Notes under the pieces: generated by a model
What the model was told of the DNA's origin: nothing
The model's input: only the letters and a program-made list of their open reading frames with translations
The model's database searches: none
Shown here: one piece after another, positions 12,800 to 23,500 of the stretch
How positions within the stretch are numbered: position 1 is the first letter of the stretch
How the letters are laid out: each line of letters opens with the position of its first letter
Source of the DNA: Agrocybe praecox
Taxonomy: Eukaryota > Basidiomycota > Agaricomycetes > Agaricales > Agrocybaceae
Length of the DNA: 64,000 bases
Assembly (NCBI GenBank): GCA_964017145.1
Contig: OZ024848.1
Coordinates: 508,501-572,500, forward strand
Direction: 5' to 3'
Translations under genes and position numbers: made by a program

Positions 12800-14760
12800 C
12801 TGGACTATATTATAGCGAGTCCGTTTGTTTGTTAGAAGCTTTGTCGCCGAGCTGGCTTTCCGCAGGCCCACACAAACCAAGAAGACACCAGAACCAACTT
12901 TCGAATCGAGAAGAACAAGCGTAAGCTCTACATTCCTCTTGAGGAGTCTTGGTGAACTTGGAGATTGGCTTCGTCCCGGATCAAATCCCTATGGTAGCTG
13001 AATCAAGGCGTTCGATGTACAGTCGCCAGCTCATGTTATTGTCGATGAACCAAATCTACCCAACTTGTTGCCAGTTACAGCTGCTTCAACTGGACCTAGT
13101 CATCCGACGTTAACACCTTATGCTGCAGCCTGCTCGAGCCGAACCGAATCATCCAATGTCACCTGGCAGCTTTATATGCTTTGAAGTCGTCATCTTCAAC
13201 TAAAACAAACCGAAAACCACAGCTCTGTTCCTTGACCAATCTTGAGCTTGCTGATGGACTACCAATGGGGTTCTTTCGAATTTTAAAGTCTCCCGATCCA
13301 GTATCTTGGCAAGACAAGTGGAAAGCCATGGATTTCCCTGCATCCACTGTACTGTACTTTTCCATCTGGACGAGATCACCTCTTCGGATGCCAATGCCAA
13401 AGAATATCTTCTGGAGGTATTCAACAGCATGCTTCCAGTTACTTCTCTAGATCCAGGCGTCGTCGAGCAGCCGACAGACTCAGCTTTTCAGAAACCTTTC
13501 ATCCCGTCGGTTTATACCTCAATTTGGAAGGTGTAAACGTGAATTTCAGCGAATGACTATGCATACGGATCAAGTTGGGTGTATTATCTTCCTCTGGCGA
13601 TCTGCATCGTCAAGGACTTGACAGGCTGTTTTCACGGCCGCATTGGGTGCAGCTCTTTATGATGTTGACGAACTAAAGACCGCCGCTCTAATTTCTTCGG
13701 ATTCTTGTCTATACAATGGCGCCTACGACTTTCCTATAGCCGTCAACTCTCTTGTCCCTTGATCAAGGCTCCAGTCTCTGTTGCACGTGCAAGAAGGTTT
13801 CTATTTTCTACACATTATTTCCCAGATTCCCGCTTGTTCTGTGCGCTTCTGTTGCAATGACAGTGGTGAGGGATCGACGAGAGCATGCATGCTTATCAAA
13901 AAACGCTGGGATATTTGGCGCTTCCTTCCTGAAATAAAGCAGGGAATACAACTGATCTGGTAAGAGTCCAATTACTTGTGCGTCGTACTTGATTTTGTTG
14001 CTGTTATAAAAGATCTGGGAAAAACGCTTTCACGCCCCACATTCTCTCTTCTTTCCTTACCACCACCGACGACGCCGACTATGAAGCGAGGTTTTTCTTA
14101 ACAGTTCTAGTAAAGCCCAGAAGAAGGCCCTCTATCCCGAGGCGAACGGTATGCATTTGCTAGTAGTCAATCTTGAGCTATATACTGATGCGGACTCCGA
14201 TGCCAGGAGAACCTCCGACAGTTCTTGCCCCCGTGAAAAAAGTTCAGGTTCCCTTTGGGAAAGTCGAAAACACAAGTGAACCTCTTACTAATTTGATCAC
14301 AAACTCTGCTTCTCATTTTTATTTCCAGGACTTCCTGAGTATTACCCAGCCCCTTTTGTCTAAACAGAAAATTACTGGAATCAATGGCGACTCGGTCGAT
14401 GGCTCCAACTCCAACTTGGTTGCGATGTTATCTATCTACCGCAGTTCCTGAAACTGGTGATCCAGATTCCAGACGGAACTACTGAATGGATCGTTGAGGG
14501 ACCCACGAAGCAGAACGTTGTGGCATCCCCAGGATTTCCCCGCCCTGTTCCCAAAGTGTCGGGACCACCCTTCCAAAGGTCTACAATCCACGGCCACATT
14601 TGCTGCCTGTCTTTAGACCATCGCTGCCGTGTACATACAAGATTATGGGACAGACGTGTAAGGAGAAGGAGTTCTCTGATGAATTTGCGAGGTATAATCG
14701 CATCACAGATTTCCCCCCCCACTTTTTTTTAGCTCCGAGACTTGGATGGCTGTGTAAATT
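12800..14760 (+). other. Possible decayed coding DNA, unrecognised
   Basis: Patches of protein-like reading frame on the plus strand (about 13,181-13,536, 13,650-13,940 and 14,090-14,730) are broken by stops and frame changes, and no clean intron chain joins them. I do not recognise the product. It may be one or more old pseudogenes or simply chance. A short AAAAT microsatellite follows at about 14,900-14,920. Confidence 0.2.
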
Positions 14761-15192
14761 GAACAAATAGTCAACTTGAACACTGGGCGCGTTTTGTATT
14801 ACCAGTAACTTGACAATTCATAAATCTTAGTCGATGACATAGATATACATGTTGATAATAACAAGGCATACGCCTCGCTTCGCTCCGGCACCAAAAATAC
14901 AATAAAATAAAATAAAATAAGAAACCATATTGCAAGGAGAAATTAGAGCATAGCCGTTTGAAAATGTAACATGGGCAATTGACGAACAAATCACATATAA
15001 TTGAGACATTCTGCTTCCCCGCCTCACTTTTGTGCATCAGTTGTATTAGTGTGGAATGAAGTATACAAAAGGGAGTACAATGGCATCGAGGCGCAATATA
15101 CAAAATATCAGCTTTGAAGTATCCATAGCTTATAAATGTTATCACCCTTGCGTACAACCTGCGTACCAATCCATTGTTCCTACCCAATCTGC

Positions 15193-16171
15193 TCAAATTG
15201 CTCCATCGTCCGACTCATACTCTACAATGATGTCGACAACATAACACGCCTACCACTCCATCAGAAACGGTCACTTCAATCCAAAAGCATTTGATGCACT
15301 CACCCCTACAAAGTAGAGTATATTAGAGGACAACTGAATTCCTTTCGCAACTTTCGTTCCGTTTGCGTAGGATATGGTCGACCCGCCTCGCAACGCTTTG
15401 GAATCCGATCTGGGATTGTTGTATGATGGAGGGAATTTCGTTATCCCCCATTTGTTGCTTCGAGTGATCAATGCATTCTGAGTAAGCCGGTACCCAATAC
15501 GGTCGTTCAAGTCTGATTGGATTTTGGGAACTACAGCTCTCAAGTCAGTGATCATTTCAATTGTCAAGCAAAATAATCAGGAATAATCTCACCGGTGGAA
15601 AAGAAATGTATCCGGCCTATTCACCCACTATCAGATGGAACTTATATCCATGGTCAGATTGGAACTTAGAAGCACCGCAGCGCTTCAGAAGCTCAAGCAA
15701 GCCAGCTTTATCCGGAAAAATTCCCGACGTTGGTACCTGAGGGTTGCTTAACAGATACGAGCATAAGAGAGTGAGAAAGGCAAACCTTGTTCATGGAACC
15801 GGAGAGGTTCTTGTAGAGTTCCTTGATCATGTCATTGTAAACGGAAGTTTTGAGGGCAGGTATGGTATAGGTATGCTAGAAGGTTTAAGCTTATTGGCTG
15901 TAAGAAAGGCGGAGGGGAGAGGACAGGGAACGTACACCAAGCCAGAAAACATAGGCGATCTGGACAATACGGTTGTTGGGCAAGCAGAACTATCAAACTC
16001 GTTTTTTATGTTATCGGTGAACTGGCCCCTCTTGCCTAGAGTAAGGGATAGGCACAAACACGTTCGCTGACTCAACAAAACAAAACAAAAAAGGTCACGG
16101 AATATGAACCCTCCGCGACGGCTGGAATGGTTGTGTGTGCCATTGCCGTACCTCACTGGGTTTCGTTTGAC
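15193..16171 (-). CDS. Unrecognised protein, same family as the gene at 30,009; 5' end unresolved
   Basis: C-terminal exons on the minus strand are resolved with clean splice sites and phases: exon ending 15,786; 15,736-15,625; 15,530-15,304; 15,249-15,193 (stop). An exon at 16,171-16,099 carries RYGNGT and RRGG, and an exon near 15,990 carries NNRIVQIAYVFWL. These match landmarks repeated in the protein at 30,009-32,404: a YxNGT loop followed by RGG, a strand ending YxxYFLG or YFVG at an exon end, and an acidic SDD tail (here YESDDGAI). The 5' part is not resolved, and chromovirus element A sits only about 360 bp upstream. No function known. The gene may be truncated by the insertion or merely separated from its promoter. 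Confidence 0.5.
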
Positions 16172-16535
16172 CTAGGGCGTTTGTTAAGTCAAATATTTCA
16201 ACCACCGTTGAGATGAAACACCGTTTAAACTGATTCTGTCACATTGACTCGACAAAGGGCTTTTCAAGTTTAAACGAGAGCCAGCGAGTTTCATGTCATT
16301 AAGAAAATGACAAGATGCCGCAGGTACCTGATTCTGAAATGTGATCAGCGTGAGTTATGTTCTGAGCCCTGGCCATAGATAGGTGAAAATAGTTATCGTT
16401 AGTCAGATGATTTGCAGAATTATGAATCCGTACTTCCCAAGTACTTCCAAGAATGACTTGCCCCTGGGAGTCATGCACCCGCCTATTATTGAGTAAGATC
16501 CATACTAGTAAGTAATACAATTTTGACTCGAGCGC

Positions 16536-16962
16536 TGTGACGCTAGGCCGTTCGGGACTTCGAGGCATCGAGGTGCGCGATGGGAGAAGTTGTGAGTAAG
16601 GTGTGAGTGAGTGTGACGTTCGTCGGAGCGTCACGGTCAGGCTGTTGTGACTCTTCAGCTAAAGGCTCCGTCACCCCGAGCGGGAGAGCAGATGACTGGG
16701 TGCTCAGCCGGCGAGGGTAGAGTACGACTCTCTGAGCCTTCAGGGATCGCAGAGGAGTCGGCAAGAAGTAAGATGCATTTTTAGTATACTACCGAACATT
16801 ATATGTACAAGTAGTTATTATTATCTAATAATACGTTACGCGAGCACGGGCCGGAAGGGATAAGATAAGATAACGATGGCACGTGCAAGATTCAAGATAA
16901 AAATAAGTATAGCGACAAGAAACAAGATACAGCGGACGAATATGTTATACTATCCCGTCACA
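16536..16962 (-). repeat. 3' LTR of element A
   Basis: 427 bp, with ends TGTGACG and CGTCACA that form a short inverted terminal repeat. Same length and sequence by eye as the copy at 28,784-29,210. Confidence 0.95.
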
Positions 16963-16980
16963 GAGCCCCCCCGTCCGTAG
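16963..16980 (-). promoter_or_regulatory. Polypurine tract of element A
   Basis: On the minus strand GGACGGGGGGGCTC directly precedes the 3' LTR, the expected place for the plus-strand primer of reverse transcription. The stop codon of the 3' ORF lies only a few bases upstream. Confidence 0.75.
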
Positions 16981-16987
16981 AATCTTG

Positions 16988-19912
16988 TTACGGAGCACGC
17001 TTTCCACGTCTGGTTCGCAGGCGAGAAACAATAGGTTCGGTGATTCCGAGACGTTGAGCAAGCGAAGGAGTTTGGCGTACAATTTCGTTTGTTGTGAGAG
17101 GTGAAGACCCAGCTAATCCATGCGAGTAACCAGCATCTGGACTCCAAGAGTTAACTACCCCTGACCCCGTCGCCGCGCACCATTCTTGAGTGGACACGAA
17201 ATCACAACGGATAGTGGTCCCTCCGGCAGTTTGACGATTCTCGACTAACCCGCGAAATGTAGCAGCTTGTCGGGCGTGATTAAAACTCAGCCAGAAAACC
17301 TGCTGTCCTGCTTCGTTGGTGCGTATCAGTCGCTTGACCTTAACGCCGGGCATCATGATAAGCACGCTGGTAACCCACTCCACAACCTGTTCCCAAGTGT
17401 GATAGACTGGAAGATTCCAGATGATGAGGAAGCGCGTAAAGCCTTGAGCGCTGATGGTTGAGAGAATCGGAACCGTGGATTGAGCTGGAGCAGGGAACAA
17501 GTCCGCAAGAGACGAAGATGCAGGGGCAAGAACTAAGAGAGAACCTGTCCCAGCAGCAGCGACTGCGGGGTCGTAGCGGACGATCGTTCCACTTGTAGAA
17601 GACTCGGCGGGGGTAATGGGAGGAGCGTGCACTGGGACTGGTCCGAATCGCGACAGCAAGGTAGGAAGCGCGGCTACGGTAGCGGGCGCCGGAGGAGAGG
17701 GAGAGTTGATGAGCGGAGGGGGTGACGGGAAACGACTAGGGAGTTCCCTCGAATCGAAGCGTGGACGAGGCATAGCCGGTGTTGCAGAGCGGGAGCGCGA
17801 AGACCTGAAGCGACGTCTGGTTGGAGAGATGTTACGCGAATGAACCGGTCTGTAGCTCTTATCGAATGAGCGAGACCGAGAAGGAGTATGTGAGCGACGG
17901 CCAGGCAGGCGTGGGAGCGGCCTTGGAGAACTTCGTCGGGGAGCTGAAACGACCTCCCGACGCGGAGAGGGGGATCTTCGAGACCAGCGAGGCGAACGGG
18001 AGCGAGAACGACGAGGAAGTGGGGAACGATCTCTTATCGCGCGTGAAGCGATCAGGCCCGGAGGTCTCCTCGAATCCACGCTGTGCAGGTTTGTAGGAGC
18101 CATTTGTCTAGGTCTCTGGCCTGCATCCCGAACGTCGAAGTCCCTGTTCCAACGAGGCTGACGAGGAGGGGAAGCTTGACGGCGCGACGACGAAGCAACC
18201 GGGCCTGGACGCTCGCTTCTGCCAGTAACGGCAGGGGCAATGAATTGCGCAGGGTTACGAGGTATCACCGGTCCCTGAATCGTCGAACGATTCTCGTCCA
18301 ACCGCATCGGAGAACTTTCCCGAGTTCTCCTCTCGACGGGATATAGGAGAGATCTCGGGCTGCTCCTGCCCATGCTCACTTCGCTTTCCGCATCGCTGCA
18401 ATCCATCATATCATCGTAGGTCGCTTCTCGATCTCCAGACGCTTCGGGGTCAAACATTCGTCCTTCATCCTTGACCGAGGGGCGCTCGCCTAAATAAACC
18501 CAGGAGGAGGCTACTCTAGCATGTAGATCTTTATTATTGACTCGTTCGAAGAAGTCGATTCGCGGAGCTGGTAGGCCAAAAATCCTTGGATCCGCTTTGT
18601 AACCCACAGGGACAGGGATTTTGTCCTCCACGTGCAGACGTCTGGCGTTAATCCGGTCATAATATGTTTGGTAATGGGGCTCGATAGAGTAGTTCTTGCC
18701 CCGTCGCAACAAGTAATGTTTTCCGTCTGAGTCCGTTTCTTCCGTCCAATTGCTCCACGGCAAATTCCTTTGTAGCATGACCACCGGAGGGGGTAATAAG
18801 GACGAAGCGGCCCCTGATAAATCCAGCTTAACTGGGGCTCGAGGGTCAACATAATGATCCTTATTCCAGCCTTGAGCCGCAGGGGAAGATCGTAATCGAT
18901 CGGTCCTCATATATCGTTCGACTTTAGCCTCTGCAGCCACTCCCAAATCTTGCTGTAAGGTACCCATGTTGTGACCGGACGAAAATGCTAGGCGGTCGAC
19001 GTGGTCTGGCGCCATGACTTCACATAGAACTGGGGTTCCTTCGACGAAGCTTTTATTTCGCTGAATTCGAGACGGCACCTTTGCTCGCGAGATGGTAGAG
19101 TCGTGTTCATGAACGATGTATCCGGGCACCCGGTGTTTCAAGTACCATAGCCCCGTAGCTTCGTCCGTTCCGTTGAGCCATAATCCCATGAGTTGATCGT
19201 CTGCCATGACAATTTCGTTAAGGTTCCCATGTGAAATTTCCGTGTCATTCACTACCGCCGCAGCATAGCGACCCCAAGCCGACATTCGTTTGATGCCCCT
19301 TTGAAAGTAAGCATAACGGTCCACCGCCTCCTCGAAGTTGATAGTACCCGACAGTCCCTTCAGATCGGCTAAAGAGGGCCCCATAGGTCTGTTACGCCAA
19401 TGATCTGGCTGTATCTGTTCCATAGCAGCCCAGCTGTCCATCATATTGAAAAGGTACGAGATGCGCTGTTCCAGAGCCTGAATATGAGCCCATCGTATCC
19501 TTCCCCTTGCTGTATCTCCCTCCGACATCCAAACTCTGACAAGAGGGACGTGTTCAGGTCTGCTTCCGTCCGAATCGCGCAATATAAACGGGAGCCAGGG
19601 TTCATTCGGATCGTGGTGCTGAGGAGAGAGGGTGGGGTCAAACCGTCCGAGGTGTCCATCGTACCTCCTCGAACTAGGAGGTAATCTCAAACCTAACCTG
19701 GCTTCCTCATCCCTGACACCCGGATAGAATTCTCCTCGGCTTGAGTTCGGGGACCACAATTCCCACATGCTGGAGAAGGAAGACACTACACGCGTAGTCA
19801 TTAGACGAAATGGGGGGAGGAAGAATAACATGGCATCCTGTATCGTAGGTTTGAGCGCATAACCCGCGAAACTCCCCAGTCGATCCACTGAGAACAGCCT
19901 TGTGGGACCCAT
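16988..19912 (-). CDS. Chromovirus 3' ORF: SR-rich protein with RRM-like C-terminus
   Basis: An uninterrupted frame with its first ATG at 19,912 encodes about 974 aa between the pol end and the polypurine tract, the position that env takes in retroviruses. Counting from the frame start at 19,924, residues about 1-520 are an unrecognised globular-looking region rich in Trp and charged residues. About 620-735 is an Arg-Ser domain with many RS and SP dipeptides (for example RRSRSRSPR). About 826-915 follows a beta-alpha-beta-beta-alpha-beta pattern like an RRM, with RNP2-like FLIIWNLP, RNP1-like VFWLSF and a last strand TTIRCDFV. No signal peptide or membrane segment is seen, so it is not an envelope. 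By analogy with RRM-bearing ORF1 proteins of LINEs it may bind element RNA, or its SR domain may engage splicing or nuclear import; this is inference. The sequence just before the ATG (GAATTTCAG then GATG) resembles a 3' splice site. Confidence 0.8.
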   Translation of the reverse strand: MGPTRLFSVDRLGSFAGYALKPTIQDAMLFFLPPFRLMTTRVVSSFSSMWELWSPNSSRGEFYPGVRDEEARLGLRLPPSSRRYDGHLGRFDPTLSPQHHDPNEPWLPFILRDSDGSRPEHVPLVRVWMSEGDTARGRIRWAHIQALEQRISYLFNMMDSWAAMEQIQPDHWRNRPMGPSLADLKGLSGTINFEEAVDRYAYFQRGIKRMSAWGRYAAAVVNDTEISHGNLNEIVMADDQLMGLWLNGTDEATGLWYLKHRVPGYIVHEHDSTISRAKVPSRIQRNKSFVEGTPVLCEVMAPDHVDRLAFSSGHNMGTLQQDLGVAAEAKVERYMRTDRLRSSPAAQGWNKDHYVDPRAPVKLDLSGAASSLLPPPVVMLQRNLPWSNWTEETDSDGKHYLLRRGKNYSIEPHYQTYYDRINARRLHVEDKIPVPVGYKADPRIFGLPAPRIDFFERVNNKDLHARVASSWVYLGERPSVKDEGRMFDPEASGDREATYDDMMDCSDAESEVSMGRSSPRSLLYPVERRTRESSPMRLDENRSTIQGPVIPRNPAQFIAPAVTGRSERPGPVASSSRRQASPPRQPRWNRDFDVRDAGQRPRQMAPTNLHSVDSRRPPGLIASRAIRDRSPLPRRSRSRSPRWSRRSPSPRREVVSAPRRSSPRPLPRLPGRRSHTPSRSRSFDKSYRPVHSRNISPTRRRFRSSRSRSATPAMPRPRFDSRELPSRFPSPPPLINSPSPPAPATVAALPTLLSRFGPVPVHAPPITPAESSTSGTIVRYDPAVAAAGTGSLLVLAPASSSLADLFPAPAQSTVPILSTISAQGFTRFLIIWNLPVYHTWEQVVEWVTSVLIMMPGVKVKRLIRTNEAGQQVFWLSFNHARQAATFRGLVENRQTAGGTTIRCDFVSTQEWCAATGSGVVNSWSPDAGYSHGLAGSSPLTTNEIVRQTPSLAQRLGITEPIVSRLRTRRGKRAP

Positions 19913-19983
19913 CCTGAAATTCACCGTTTTTCGTCGAGTACTCGTTCAGTGATATTCGACTCCACCAGTTGAATCTCGTATGT

Positions 19984-20215
19984 GATTCGCGCAGGCGCAG
20001 CTCGAGGCGCAACCGTGTTTAAATCACCGAGAGGAATGGGGAAATTCGGAGTAAACGACTATTCTTCGAGGATGATTCGCACAGGCGCAGCTCAAGGCGC
20101 AACCAAGTTTGAATCACCGAGATGAAGCGAAGACGGTCGGGGTAAAGAAAAATCTCTCAAAGACGATTCGCGCAGGCGCAGCTCGAGGCGCAACCAAGTC
20201 TGAATCCGAGAGGAT
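19984..20215 (-). repeat. Three-copy motif in the inter-ORF spacer of element A
   Basis: GATTCGCGCAGGCGCAGCTC (plus-strand sense), followed by GAGGCGCAACC, recurs with few changes at 19,984, 20,074 and 20,165, about 90 bp apart. Each copy is followed by a GAATC/AAATC plus CCGAGA block. The spacer separates Gag-Pol from the 3' ORF. A related AGGCGCAACC occurs in the leader at about 28,598. These may be RNA structural or processing signals. Confidence 0.65.
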
Positions 20216-20503
20216 GATGGACGACGGAAGGTGGTGGTAGTAGCTTGAAAGAAAGGGATCGGGTCCGGCCGTTTGATCCCGTGAGGGTGCTTAAGTAATA
20301 CATTGTCAACTATCTATTTCGGATATGATCAATAAGTTAAATTTAGATGGGTAATAAGAATAGAACGGAAAGTAAGAATAGTAAAGGAAATAAAAATTAG
20401 AAAGAGGTGGCCGGTCTATAGTGCAGTGAATAGAAATGAAAGTAGGGGAGGAAGTCAGGTTATTAAGGGGTGAAAACTCGCAGAGATAGCGTAGAGCCAT
20501 TAT

Positions 20504-23500
20504 TTAGTTGAGGTTATGGAGAGATAAATATTCTCGTCGTAATTCTGGAGCATTTCGTAGATCGTACTCGGATACCCAAGAATCGTCGGCAGGGCCATAT
20601 CCAGTCCATCGAATTCTGTACATCCTGCGATTTCCTGTCTTTCTATTAGAGAGCTTGTGTCCAAGTATGGCTTCAACTTCGTATTCTGGAGACGCTAAGA
20701 ACTCTCGAGTGGATGGCAAGATTTCCCTCTCTCCTAACTCCTTGGGCGAAGGATGGTACTTCTTCAGGTGGCTAACGTTGAACACTGGATGCATAGGATA
20801 GGTGTCTGGTAATCTCAGCCGGAAGACTACAGGGTTGATTTTTTCCATAACCTCGAAAGGTCCAATGGCTCTTTGCACTAGTTTCTTTCCAGTTCCTTTC
20901 GCATCTACAAGTTTGAGAGTGTGAGGATTCACGAGGACGAGGTCTCCTACACGAATGTCATCCACCGGCCTGCGCCCTTTGTTATACGCTTTAGCCTGCT
21001 TCTCTTGTGCCAGGACTAAGGAATTTCTAGCGAGAGTCCGGACTTCTTCAATGGAACGGATAAACTCTTCAGCCCTCTGACTTGGGAGGAAGGGTCGACC
21101 AGTAGGGTCGACTTCCTTTAGTATTGAACTAGTGGATAATCTAGGATTATATCCCAAAAGCAGGAAATTTGGAGCATAGGTGGTAGATGAATGAACCGAA
21201 GAATTATATGAAAAAGCTAATACGCTTAGCCATTCTGCCCAACTCTTGCGATTTCCGGCTACGTAAGCTCTAAGCATTTGTTCAATGGTAGCATTCAAGA
21301 CTTCCGTTTGCCCATCAGTTTGAGGATGGTGCGAAGAAGACAAGGCCATGACTCCTCCGTAACTCGATACTACTGATTTCCAGAAGTCCGTTGACCACCT
21401 TTTGTCACGATCCGCAATTATTCTTTCAGGTAGTCCGAATATGTTAGCTACCCTTTCCACAAAGATTTTAGCAAATCCTTCACGATTGAGAGTATCATGA
21501 GTGGGCACTATGATGGCGAATTTGGTTAGTTTATCGACTATAACCAGAACTGCGGTGTATTTAGCGTCTCCTGAAGGTGGTAATCCGGTGATCAAGTCGA
21601 GGGAGACTGTAGCGAATGGTCGAGCCGGGATATGAGCAGGTCGAAGAGCACCAACTCCTTTGCGATGATCCACCTTGATTTTTTGGCACACATCGCAGGA
21701 AGAGGAAAAGGTGGAGGCGTCCTTCATCATTGTGTTCCAATAGAATACTTCCAAAAGCCTGGCAGAGAAACGTTTGTAACCCGCGTGAGCGCTTTCGAAA
21801 GGCGAATCGTGAATCCATTTCAGAACGAAATTAACTTGCGAGCGGGGAACACATAGTTTAGCATTCCAATCAGCGTCTAGAAAGTAAAGCAAGCCGTCTG
21901 CTCCCTTACGGAAATGCGACGGAGTAAGAACAGTCTGGGGATTGGGTTGTTCGTCCACGTATCGTTTAGCGAAGAACGGATCGGTCTTGTATCCTTCGAC
22001 AAATGATTTGATAATTGACGGTTTCATGGAAACAAGTAAATGAGTTCGATTGTCCCAATTCTCTTCCAGATTATCTTCGACAGGCTTCGTTCCAACAGGA
22101 TAGGTCCAGTGGTCTTCATCCTCAAAAGGGAGGTCTAAGCTCTGACCTTCCGCGGAATCCTCTGTATCGTTCTTAACGTCTTGTATAGGATTCGAGACAG
22201 CTGCTTCCATTTCCGCTCGTTGTTTTCTAGTCATAACTGGGTAGGCTGATTTTTCCACTATCTCCTCCCACCAACACACTGAAAAGGCTGCTCTACTAGC
22301 TGGGCTGTAAGTTCCTTTATCTTCTGCTAGTTGAGCTAATTCCTGTTTTTCTTCAGCGGGCATGATGGTGACGAGGTCGTCTCTGACCGGAGAACTATGC
22401 GGCGGCACTCGAGGCATTCGAGATAAAGGGTCCACGTTAGAATGTACTCGACCAGGTCGGTGTACGATACGTAGACCTGGGTATGCAGCGAATACAGCCC
22501 CCCACGCCGCTAGGCGCCGGTTAGCGTTCTCATAAACACGAGCCCACTGAAGAGCTGCATGGTCGGTAACTAGCGTTATGATCTCCCCTTCGATAAAAGG
22601 TTGAAATTTGACTAAAGCTTCCTTTGCTCCTAGAGCTTCTCGTTCTGTTGCGCTATAATTACGCTCAGCAGGTTTGAGAGAACGACTCCAATACGCAATA
22701 ACTCGTTCGACGTGAACAGTCGTGTCGTCAAACGAATCAGCCCATTCATCCGAAGAACGACGCTCCACCACGTCCTTAATGAGAACGGGGAATAAAGAAG
22801 GGACTGGATCCTGAGCCTCCCAAGCTTTATACAGACGATCATACGTCGGAGTACCCTTCAGGTCTCGAACGAGGATAGGCTGGACTTGCTGCAAGCTAGC
22901 TCCTAAAGCGAAATCGGAAGCATCTGTATAGAGGCGATACGGTATCCCTTGAATAGGATGTCCTAGAACAGGGGCGGAAGCCAAGGCCACTTTTGCACTT
23001 GCCCAGGCAGTTTCGTGTTCCGCATTCCAATGCCAACGCACCCCTTTTTTTAACAGCGCGAACAGAGGTGAAGCGATGAAGGAATAGAAGGGAATGTATT
23101 GAGAAAAATAGACGACCATGCCTAAAAACTTTTGTAAATCGTGAATATTGCGAGGACGCGCTAACTCCTGGATAGCCGCGACTTTCTCTGAGTGAGTAGA
23201 AAGACCTAAACGAGACACTTTCTGGCCGAGTAACAGGATAGATGAATAGCCTACGAAACATTTGGGAGGTGATAGAGTAATTCCTGACAAAGCAATCGCT
23301 CCAAGCACTTTATCCAAGTGAATCAAGTGTTCTTCCCAATTCTTTGAAAATACCACGATATCATCGATATAGACTAAAGCGAAAAGCCATAAGAAAGGCG
23401 AAAGGACCCCTTGCATGATGCGTTGAAAGATGGACGGGCCGTTACGCAACCCGAAAGGCATACGCTTGAATTGCCATAAGCCTAAATGACAACGAAAGGC

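Noticed and set aside
16543..16764. 73-codon frame found identically in both LTRs
   Set aside because: It is repeated only because the LTRs are identical; no domain and the wrong place for a gene.
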